A stretch of DNA of 11,788 nucleotides from JBQTIQ01 sp052387955 (GTDB lineage Bacteria; Actinomycetota; Acidimicrobiia; Acidimicrobiales; JACDCH01). The stretch lies in assembly GCA_052387955.1 (NCBI GenBank), contig JBQTIQ010000022.1, positions 1 to 11,788 of the forward strand. Direction: 5' to 3'. A program made the translations under genes and the position numbers. Within the stretch, counting starts at the first letter, position 1. The number at the start of each line of letters is the position of its first letter. Positions 6,426-11,788 of the stretch are shown here, in pieces. Under the pieces are notes generated by a model. That model did not search any database. It was not told the origin of the DNA and saw only the letters and a list, made by a program, of their open reading frames with translations.

Positions 6426-6883
6426 CCGAATGCTCGTGCTGCGGAGAGCCACGAGAGCAGCTCGTCGCCCTCCAAAGCCACGACGAGATCAAGGTCTGCC
6501 CCACGTGCATCGGCTGGCTGCGCACCAACGCCGGGATCGTCGACTCCACCCCCATCCTCCCGGTCATCGACATGGCCGCATCGGTCGCGTTCTACCGAGG
6601 CGCAGGCTTCGACGTCCGCGAGTACGAGGAGGGTGGCGGCTACGCCTTCGTCACCTACAACGGCGAGAGCGTCTTCGACCTCGACCAAGCGGAGGTCGTC
6701 CTGACCCCGGGCACCAACGGGGCCGGGTGCTACCTGATCGTCCCCGACGTCGACGTATGGCACCACCGCCTCCAGGAGCGCGGACACCCCGTCACCCTCC
6801 TGGAGGACCGGCCGTGGGGTATGCGCGAGTTCAGCCTCACCGACCCCAACGGCAATCACATCCGCATCGGGCATCCAAGGTGA
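6422..6883 (+). CDS. Zinc-ribbon/VOC fusion protein, bleomycin-resistance-like
   Basis: The protein has 153 residues. The first 33 form a small treble-clef-like or zinc-ribbon unit with CSCC (C4, C7) and CPTC (C26, C29) as the four likely Zn ligands. From about 38 a single VOC domain follows: TPILPVIDMAASVAFYRGAG, then the middle strands GYAFVTYNGESVFDLD, and the ending MREFSLTDPNGNHIRIGH, close to bleomycin-resistance or glyoxalase-like proteins. VOC domains usually work as dimers that bind metal or sequester ligands. The start is GTG 6422, sharing bases with the preceding stop (GTGA); an upstream frame extension to 6389 is not needed. Placement at the end of the MerR operon suggests metal-dependent expression. 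The substrate is unknown; a thiol- or metal-linked role is inference. Confidence 0.82.
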   Translation: MTECSCCGEPREQLVALQSHDEIKVCPTCIGWLRTNAGIVDSTPILPVIDMAASVAFYRGAGFDVREYEEGGGYAFVTYNGESVFDLDQAEVVLTPGTNGAGCYLIVPDVDVWHHRLQERGHPVTLLEDRPWGMREFSLTDPNGNHIRIGHPR

Positions 6884-6930
6884 ACGTGCCCCCTCGTTGA
6901 TCACCCCGCTTCCATCGGATCATCACCGCT

Positions 6931-6966
6931 ATTAACGTACACTTGAGTCTGTAACCGTACGAAAGG
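6931..6966 (+). promoter_or_regulatory. AT-rich promoter region with repeated TAAC(C)GTAC, and SD, of fic
   Basis: Immediately before the fic gene is the least GC-rich stretch of the area (6931-6956). It holds TAACGTAC (6933-6940) and TAACCGTAC (6952-6960), near-direct repeats 19 bases apart that could be operator half-sites. A ribosome-binding AAAGG follows at 6962-6966, seven bases before GTG 6974. Clear -35 and -10 boxes cannot be assigned with confidence. Confidence 0.4.
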
Positions 6967-6973
6967 CGGCCCG

Positions 6974-8137
6974 GTGGAGCAGGTAGGTGTCGAGGTCCCC
7001 ATCGTGTGGCGTGGGCGGCGGGCGCGGGCATTCGTGCCCGCCCGTTTGGCGGACCGCGACCTGACGCTCGACGCCGACATCGTCGCCCGGGCGGCGAGAG
7101 CACAGGCAGCCGTCGAGCACGGCGCCGAGACGATGCCGGATGACTACGCCGCCCTTGCTCGACTGCTCCTACGAGCTGAGGGCGTGGCTTCGTCGTTCAT
7201 CGAAGGGGTCACCGCGCCGGTCGTCGACATCGTCCTCGCCGAGGCCGGCGGCGGTACGGGCCCCTCCGATGCGGCCTGGGTGGCCGCCAACCTCGCCGCG
7301 GTGACGGGGGCGATAGAGGACGCGCACGCCGGTCCGCTCGCGGTGGCGAGCCTGTGCCGGTGGCACCGAACGCTCATGACCGGAAGCCCGACACCGACGC
7401 ACCAAGTGGGCGTCGTCCGAACCGAGCAGGGGTGGATCGGCGGGAGCTCGCCGCTCGATGCCCACCTCGTGACCCCGCCGCCCGAGGAGGTGCCGGCACT
7501 GCTCGACGACCTCATTGCCTACGTCAACGACGCTGACGTTGATCCGGTGAGCCAGGCGGCGATCGCGCACGCCCAGTTCGAGATCATTCACCCCTTCGCG
7601 GACGGCAACGGGCGAGTCGGACGCGTCCTCGTTGCCTGGATGCTCGTCCGCCGCCTGTCGCTCGTCACGCCGCCACCCGTGAGCACCCGAATCGCCGGCG
7701 ACGTCGGCGGTTACGGCGCTGGCCTCGTCTGGTTCCGCGTCGGCGACCACAACAGTTGGGTCGGGTGGTTCGCGGATGCGGTCTCCAGCGCCGGACGCGC
7801 CCAGCAGGAGCTTGTCGCCGCGGTCGAGCAGCTCCGTCGGACATGGACGGACCGGCTCGCTGCGCCGCGACCGGGAACTCGGCGCCTGCGGAGCAATGCC
7901 GCAGCTTGGCGCGTCCTCGACCTGCTGCCACGGCACCTCGCGCTGACGGCTCCGTTCCTCGCCTCCGAGCTGGCAGTCCCGTTGAAGTCGGCCCATGCGG
8001 CTCTGCGCGACCTCGTCGACGCCGAGGTGCTCGTCGAACACGGGACCGTCCAGCCGACGGGACGGGGACGGCCGAGCCGGCTCTACACGAGCCCCGAGCT
8101 GCTCGGCCTCACCGGCGCGAACCCGCTCCGGTCCTGA
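6974..8137 (+). CDS. Fic-family AMPylase with self-inhibitory helix and winged helix
   Basis: This 387-residue cytosolic enzyme would transfer AMP, or another nucleotide part, from ATP or a similar donor to a hydroxyl side chain of a target protein. The catalytic motif is a perfect HPFADGNGRVGR (206-217). H206 is the general base, D210 the metal ligand, and the GNGR loop binds phosphates. The β-hairpin flap lies upstream, around GVVRTEQGWIGG. An N-terminal helix carries SSFIEG (73-78), matching the (S/T)xxxE(G/N) inhibitory motif. Its Glu (E77) blocks productive ATP binding, so this is a class II, self-controlled Fic that needs no separate antitoxin. The C-terminal 80 residues form a winged-helix-like domain (FLASELAVPLKSAHAALRDL, then GRGRPSRLY), common in this Fic subgroup. 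GTG 6974 has AAAGG at the right distance. The gene is monocistronic. The target is unknown; toxin, signalling or phage-defence roles are all possible. Confidence 0.93.
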   Translation: MEQVGVEVPIVWRGRRARAFVPARLADRDLTLDADIVARAARAQAAVEHGAETMPDDYAALARLLLRAEGVASSFIEGVTAPVVDIVLAEAGGGTGPSDAAWVAANLAAVTGAIEDAHAGPLAVASLCRWHRTLMTGSPTPTHQVGVVRTEQGWIGGSSPLDAHLVTPPPEEVPALLDDLIAYVNDADVDPVSQAAIAHAQFEIIHPFADGNGRVGRVLVAWMLVRRLSLVTPPPVSTRIAGDVGGYGAGLVWFRVGDHNSWVGWFADAVSSAGRAQQELVAAVEQLRRTWTDRLAAPRPGTRRLRSNAAAWRVLDLLPRHLALTAPFLASELAVPLKSAHAALRDLVDAEVLVEHGTVQPTGRGRPSRLYTSPELLGLTGANPLRS

Positions 8138-8154
8138 AGCCGCCGACGGCGACG

Positions 8155-8175
8155 CCGGGCAACACCGCCGCCCGG
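8155..8175. terminator. Weak hairpin between convergent genes
   Basis: CCGGGC (8155-8160) pairs with GCCCGG (8170-8175) across nine bases, in the 141-base gap between the converging fic and methyltransferase genes. No T-run follows on either strand. Its position suits a bidirectional terminator, but in such GC-rich DNA a six-pair stem may be accidental. The remainder of the gap shows only a short direct repeat of GCGTCGAGGTC. Confidence 0.25.
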
Positions 8176-8278
8176 TCTCCCCCCAGGGCCGCGTCGAGGT
8201 CGTGGTCGACCATGTCGGGCGCGTCGAGGTCCGCCGCGTCTCGGTGGCCGGCCAACCCCAACTCTCCGGCGGCGCCCG

Positions 8279-9049
8279 TCAGGAGCCCGCTTGGGCGGCG
8301 ACACCCCGCAGGTCACCGTCGTCGTCCCACCAGGGGACGAAGAGATCGAAGCCCGACGCGGCCAGGGCCGGGGCGACGGCCTCGTCCTGGTCCCCGCCGA
8401 CCTCGAAGACGAACCAGCCGCCCGGGCGCAACAGGCGTCGGGCCGCGACGATGGCCCGCCGTAGGAGGTCGAGGCCGTCGGCGCCGCCGTCGAGGGCGTG
8501 GGAAGGCTCGTAGCGCTGCACGTCGGCCGGCAACAGCCGGAGGTCACCGGTCGGGACGTAGGGCGCCACCGCCGTGATCACGTCGACCCGGTTGTCGGCA
8601 CGGAGCGGCGCCGCCAGGTCGGCGACCGCCGTCGGTACGCCGTTGGTGCGGGCGCACACCGCCGCCCGCAGGTCGATGTCGACGCCGCACACCGCGGCCG
8701 TCGGGACCTGGGCGCGGAGGTGAGCGGCCACCGCGCCGGCGCCGGCGCACAGATCGATCGCCCAGGTCCCGTCGGCGAGCAGCGCGGCGGCGCGGCGGGC
8801 CAGCTCCTCGCTCTGCCGCCGGGGGACGTACACGCCTGGCGCGACGTGCATCGTGCGGCCGCAGAACCGGACGGTCCCGGTGATCCACGCCAGGGGCTCA
8901 CCCTGCTCTCGCCGACGGACCATGGCCTCGAGGCGGCGGCTGTCGGGGGCAACCGCCAGCAACTCGGCGGCCTCGTGGACGGCGGCGACGCAACCGGCAA
9001 CCTCGAGCCGGCTCACCACCGCGGCAGCGACGGGGTCGGCGACGGGCAT
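8279..9049 (-). CDS. PrmC/HemK-related N5-glutamine methyltransferase-like protein
   Basis: The 256-residue protein follows the PrmC plan. A helical N-terminal substrate domain (1-60) contains the conserved RREQGEPLAWITG (46-58) and is followed by PGVYVPRRQSEEL. A Rossmann methyltransferase domain then has the SAM-binding DLCAGAGAVA (about 99-108) and VDIDLRA for the ribose-binding acidic residue. True PrmC methylates the GGQ glutamine of release factors and uses NPPY to hold the amide. Here the motif reads AVAPYVP, lacking the Asn and the first Pro. The length and motif fit the actinobacterial PrmC-related group of unknown substrate, in which the motif is usually NAPY. The Asn loss may mean a changed substrate or inactivity. 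ATG 9049 has GGGGG just upstream. The gene is convergent with fic and divergent from the VOC gene. Confidence 0.85.
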   Translation of the reverse strand: MPVADPVAAAVVSRLEVAGCVAAVHEAAELLAVAPDSRRLEAMVRRREQGEPLAWITGTVRFCGRTMHVAPGVYVPRRQSEELARRAAALLADGTWAIDLCAGAGAVAAHLRAQVPTAAVCGVDIDLRAAVCARTNGVPTAVADLAAPLRADNRVDVITAVAPYVPTGDLRLLPADVQRYEPSHALDGGADGLDLLRRAIVAARRLLRPGGWFVFEVGGDQDEAVAPALAASGFDLFVPWWDDDGDLRGVAAQAGS

Positions 9050-9154
9050 ACCCCCAGTTTCTCGCCGTCAGGCGCGGGGTAGCCCTACTCCTGGATGGCC
9101 GGGGCCAGTGGCCTCACGTCGCCCCGAAGCCACCTCACGACCCGGGAGCTCCAC

Positions 9155-9505
9155 ATGAGCGGCGAACCGACCCATTTCGAAATCGGCGTTCCCGACGCCA
9201 AGCGCGCCAAGGCCTTCTACGGCTCGCTGCTCGGATGGAAGTTCCATCCGATGGGGGAGGGCGAGCAAGGCTGGATCGAGACGCCCACCGTCCGAGGTGG
9301 CCTCCACGACAACGACCCCGACACCGGCATCCAGGTCTATTTCAGGGTTGACGACATCGACACCGCCCTTCTCACCGTTGCCGAGCTCGGCGGCGAGCCC
9401 GGGACCGCCGGCCCGGCCGAGCCCGGCTTCGGGCGGTTTGCGGCGTGCCGGGACGACCAGGGTGTCGCTTTCGGCCTCCACCAGCTCGAGTACCCCATCA
9501 GCTGA
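9155..9505 (+). CDS. Single-domain VOC-family protein
   Basis: This is a 116-residue glyoxalase-fold protein with the classic opening THFEIGVPDAKRAKAFYGSL (6-25) and LGWKF, the middle VRGGLHDNDP, and a second half beginning GIQVYFRVDDIDTALLTVAE. It closes with GFGRFAACRDDQGVAFGLHQ. It is full length for this family and probably a homodimer. Enzyme activity and ligand are not deducible. ATG 9155 is preceded by GGGAG at seven bases; an in-frame upstream ATG at 9095 adds a low-complexity leader and is less likely. The 105-base gap to the methyltransferase should hold two divergent promoters, but I see no clear boxes. The gene end abuts a truncated regulator fragment, suggesting a recombination joint. 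Confidence 0.85.
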   Translation: MSGEPTHFEIGVPDAKRAKAFYGSLLGWKFHPMGEGEQGWIETPTVRGGLHDNDPDTGIQVYFRVDDIDTALLTVAELGGEPGTAGPAEPGFGRFAACRDDQGVAFGLHQLEYPIS

Positions 9506-9507
9506 TC

Positions 9508-10025
9508 ACGGGCTTGATGAACTCGAGCCTGCCCCGGCTCTCGTCGTCAACCATCGGGCCGACCTGCTGGCGTGGACGGGCAGCTACGAGCGGCTGGCCG
9601 GCCCCGTCGGCATCCTCGACGGGGACGGACCGAACCTGGCCTGGTTCACGTTCGCCGACGAACGTGCCCGGTCCGCCCATCCCAACTGGGACGAGGTCGC
9701 CGACGAGCAGGTGGCCAACCTCCACGCCCGCCGCCACGGCGACCCCGACGTCGAGGCGTTCGCGGCCCGGTTGGCGGCGGTGGCGGGTGCCGCCTTCACC
9801 GACCGGTGGGACCGCCGCCTGCTCGGTGCGAGAGGCAACGGGGTCACGGCCATGGTGCACCCCGATGTCGGGGCGGTACGGCTGGCGTTCGAGACGCTTG
9901 CCCTGCCCGATCCCGACCGGCAGTGGCTCGTCGTGTTCCTGCCTGCGGACGCGGCCAGCGCCGCCGCCCTGGACCGGCTGGCCGGCCGCCAGCCCGGCGC
10001 CCTCCGGTCGGTCAGCGCTGGTTAG
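9508..10025 (+). pseudogene. Headless MmyB-type regulator fragment (ligand-binding domain only)
   Basis: The frame running to TAG/TGA-free position 10025 encodes the MmyB-like sensor domain that normally follows an Xre-type helix-turn-helix in actinobacterial regulators. It reads LDELEPAPALVVNHRADLLA, then PNLAWFTFADERARSAHPNW, the helical WDEVADEQVANLHAR, and VRLAFETLALPDPDRQWLVV near the end. Such domains bind fatty-acid-like ligands. About 172 of the usual 260-290 residues are present; the DNA-binding first part is missing. No ATG, GTG or TTG occurs in this frame between the VOC stop and the conserved core, so normal initiation is not possible. The recognisable part starts within a few bases of the VOC stop. 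I read it as a 5'-deleted gene. Confidence 0.75.
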
Positions 10026-10152
10026 GGCTCATGCCAGGACTGGTTGAGCGCCGTGGTCGTGTCGCCCGGGGTTTCGCTGGCGTGGCCGAGCCCGTTCCTG
10101 GCTGGGCGTCGTCATCGCCTGTCATCGGGCTGGACACCAGCCCCTCGCGGGG

Positions 10153-10169
10153 ACGAGAGTAAGACTCGT
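10153..10169 (+). promoter_or_regulatory. Inverted repeat before the zinc-transport genes
   Basis: ACGAG (10153-10157) and CTCGT (10165-10169) flank an AT-richer seven-base centre (AGTAAGA), and the less GC-rich stretch continues to about 10176. It lies 27 bases before the chosen GTG start. A zinc repressor (Zur) or other metalloregulator site would be expected here. The sequence does not match the Zur boxes I know from mycobacteria or Streptomyces, so this is a candidate by position only. Confidence 0.3.
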
Positions 10170-10196
10170 TACCAATGGATGCGAGGGGGATGGCCG

Positions 10197-11159
10197 GTGC
10201 CCGGTCACGGTCGGAAAGCAGCGGTCCTGACGATGGCAGCCTTCGGCCTGGTGCTCGCCGGGTGCGGCGACGACGAGAGCACGTCGGCCCCTTCGGCCAG
10301 CTCGTCGGGCCCGGTAGCGGTCGTCACCGGGTTCTATCCGCTGGCCGAGGCGGCGAGCCGTGTCGGCGGCGATCGGGTCGCGGTCGCCAACCTCACGCCG
10401 CCGGGGGCCGAGCCCCACGACATCGAGCTCACGTCCCGCCAGGTCGACTCGATCGAGGACGCGACGCTGGTCCTGTACCTCGGTGAGGGATTCCAGCCCG
10501 CGGTCGAGGAGGTCGCCGCACGCTCCGGCGGTATCGCCGTCGACCTGCTCGACGGCCAGGACCTGCTCGACGGGACCGGGCACGGCCACGACGAAGCCGA
10601 AGCCGAAGCCGGCCACGAGGGCGAGGGGGACGGGGCCGACGCGCACGTGTGGCTCGATCCGTCCCGGATGGAGGGCATCGTCGAGCGGGTGCGGGACGCT
10701 CTGATCGAGGCCGATCCCGACGGCGCCGACGCCTACCGGGCCAATGCCGACCGGTACCGGGCCGAGCTGGCCGAGCTCGACCGCGACTTCGCCACCGGCC
10801 TGGCGGACTGCGAACGCGACGCCATCGTCACGTCCCATGCTGCCTTCGGGTACCTCGCCGACCGCTATGGGCTTACCCAGGACGCCCTGGCCGGGCTCTC
10901 GCCCGAGTCCGAGCCCGACCCCCAGCGGCTGGCCGAACTGGCCGACGAGGTCCGGGCCGAAGGCGTCACCACGATCTTCTACGAGTCCCTGGTGGCGCCC
11001 GACCTGGCCGAGACCCTCGCTCGCGAGGCCGGCGTCGGCACCGCCGTCCTCGACCCGATCGAAGGCCTCACCGACGACCAGGTGGCTGCCGGCGCGACCT
11101 ACGAGAGCGTCATGCGCGAGAACCTCGTTGCCCTGCGCTCCGCCCTCGGCTGTCGATGA
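10197..11159 (+). CDS. znuA: Zinc ABC transporter substrate-binding lipoprotein (ZnuA-like)
   Basis: This is a 320-residue cluster A-I binding protein that captures Zn(II), possibly Mn(II), outside the membrane. The signal peptide runs HGRK, a hydrophobic stretch, then lipobox LAGC with C23 as the lipidated residue, followed by a Ser-rich linker. Metal ligands fit the family: H74 in PPGAEPHD, H150 in DAHVWLDP, H214 in VTSHAAFGYLADRYGL, and an acidic fourth ligand near E263 in IFYESLVAPDLAETLA. A His/acidic loop (about 128-150, GHGHDEAEAEAGHEGEG and on) sits just before H150, as in zinc rather than manganese carriers. GTG 10197 is chosen because AGGGGG lies seven bases upstream; ATG 10179 in the same frame is the alternative. 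The stop overlaps the ATPase ATG. C205 is unusual for an exported protein but is single. Confidence 0.92.
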   Translation: MPGHGRKAAVLTMAAFGLVLAGCGDDESTSAPSASSSGPVAVVTGFYPLAEAASRVGGDRVAVANLTPPGAEPHDIELTSRQVDSIEDATLVLYLGEGFQPAVEEVAARSGGIAVDLLDGQDLLDGTGHGHDEAEAEAGHEGEGDGADAHVWLDPSRMEGIVERVRDALIEADPDGADAYRANADRYRAELAELDRDFATGLADCERDAIVTSHAAFGYLADRYGLTQDALAGLSPESEPDPQRLAELADEVRAEGVTTIFYESLVAPDLAETLAREAGVGTAVLDPIEGLTDDQVAAGATYESVMRENLVALRSALGCR

Positions 11160-11788
11160 CCGTCGCCTCACCGTCAGCGGGACGCGACCGTCCCGCCGCC
11201 GGCCGCGGCCCGAACGTCCCCGTGGTCCTCGCCGCCCGCGACGTCTCCTTCTCCTACGGCCGGGACCTGGTGCTGGCCGGCGTCGACCTCGAGGTCCGAT
11301 CGGGCGAGTTCGTCGCCCTCGTCGGTCCCAACGGGTCGGGGAAGTCGACGTTGCTGCGACTTCTGCTCGGGTTGACCGAACCCCAGGGCGGTGACGTCGA
11401 GCTCTTCGGAGGCCGGCCCGGTCGCCTGCGTGAGCGTTGGCGGCTCGGCTACGTCCCGCAGCGTCCCGTCGTGGCCGACGAGCTGCCGGCCACCGTCGAA
11501 GAGGTCGTCGCTGCCGGCTGCCTGTCGCGGCGAGGCTGGCGGCGGGGTCTCACCGTGTCGGACCGTGACGACATCACTCACGCGCTCGACTCGGTGGCGT
11601 TGCTCGCCCGGCGCCGGGACCGCTTCAGCGAGTTGTCCGGTGGGCAGCAGCAGCGGGTGCTCATAGCCAAGGCGCTGGTGTTCCGCCCCGAGCTGCTGAT
11701 CCTGGACGAACCCGTCGCCGGCGGGGGCGTCGACGCCCCACGGCGCGGCCGGGACGCGCGCGGCCACCACGTCGACGAGCAAGCCGCC
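11156..11788 (+). CDS. znuC: Zinc ABC transporter ATPase (ZnuC-like), 3' end outside window
   Basis: This cytoplasmic ATPase energises the importer whose binding protein is encoded just upstream; the permease should follow outside the window. The first 211 residues are present. Walker A is GPNGSGKST (57-65), the Q-loop Gln is Q102 in GYVPQRP, the signature is LSGGQQQR (160-167), and Walker B is LLILDEP (180-186). The switch His lies beyond the edge. ATG 11156 overlaps the znuA stop (ATGA). The final 25 residues are odd: VAGGGVDAPRRGRDARGHHV has two extra Gly before the D-loop VDA and seems to lack two or three residues after it, compared with the usual AGVDxxxQxxF. This may be real divergence or lower base quality near a contig end. 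Confidence 0.9.
   Translation, partial: MTVASPSAGRDRPAAGRGPNVPVVLAARDVSFSYGRDLVLAGVDLEVRSGEFVALVGPNGSGKSTLLRLLLGLTEPQGGDVELFGGRPGRLRERWRLGYVPQRPVVADELPATVEEVVAAGCLSRRGWRRGLTVSDRDDITHALDSVALLARRRDRFSELSGGQQQRVLIAKALVFRPELLILDEPVAGGGVDAPRRGRDARGHHVDEQAA

Noticed and set aside
6974..8137. Fic as the toxin of a two-gene toxin-antitoxin pair
   Set aside because: The inhibitory motif is inside the same protein and no small antitoxin gene adjoins it.
8138..8278. A small gene on the minus strand between fic and the methyltransferase gene
   Set aside because: A short frame from ATG 8213 looks mildly protein-like but lacks a ribosome-binding site and any known motif.
10122..11171. 349-codon minus-strand frame opposite znuA
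   Set aside because: It mirrors a lipoprotein gene with lipobox and metal ligands; the antisense product has no domain.
1..11788. CRISPR array, tRNA, rRNA, riboswitch
   Set aside because: No regularly spaced repeats, cloverleaf-like sequences, rRNA stretches or recognisable riboswitch cores were seen.

Overview
The window is high-GC bacterial DNA with short intergenic gaps, GTG starts, four-base ATGA/GTGA gene overlaps and protein families common in Actinobacteria. These include MmyB-like ligand-binding domains, the PrmC-related methyltransferase group, ISL3 transposases and large LuxR/AAA-type ATPase regulators. An actinobacterium is likely. A deep lineage such as Acidimicrobiia is possible, but I cannot establish it from sequence alone. 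There is no rRNA, tRNA or CRISPR array.

Left part (1-4477, all minus strand): a decayed, edge-truncated ISL3-family insertion sequence (about 1-1030) abuts the 3' end of a large ATPase regulator gene. The regulator has lost its normal C-terminus to two in-frame TAG codons and the junction with the element. A VOC (glyoxalase-fold) gene lies just upstream and is probably co-transcribed with it.

Centre (4478-6883, plus strand): this is the most interesting part, a compact cysteine-rich operon with mercury/thiophilic-metal features. A MerR regulator with a textbook MerR-type promoter and a probably leaderless mRNA overlaps a MerT-like two-helix membrane protein. That overlaps a 32-codon mini-ORF, which overlaps a small protein with a Cys-Cys pair. 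Next come the remains of a thioredoxin-like gene and of a MerB-like gene. The last gene, a zinc-ribbon/VOC fusion, starts on the stop codon of the MerB-like remnant. No mercuric reductase (MerA) gene is present. The set is either a decayed mer operon or a MerA-independent metal-handling module.

Right part (6884-11788): a self-inhibited class II Fic AMPylase with a C-terminal winged helix; a convergent PrmC-related methyltransferase whose NPPY motif lacks its Asn; a divergent small VOC protein; a 5'-truncated MmyB-type sensor domain without HTH or start codon; and the first two genes of a zinc ABC importer, the binding lipoprotein (znuA-like) and the ATPase (znuC-like). The ATPase gene runs off the window edge.

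Three unrelated genes encode VOC-fold proteins. At least four gene remnants (transposase, regulator tail, thioredoxin/MerB-like, MmyB-like) mark this as a turnover-prone accessory region.
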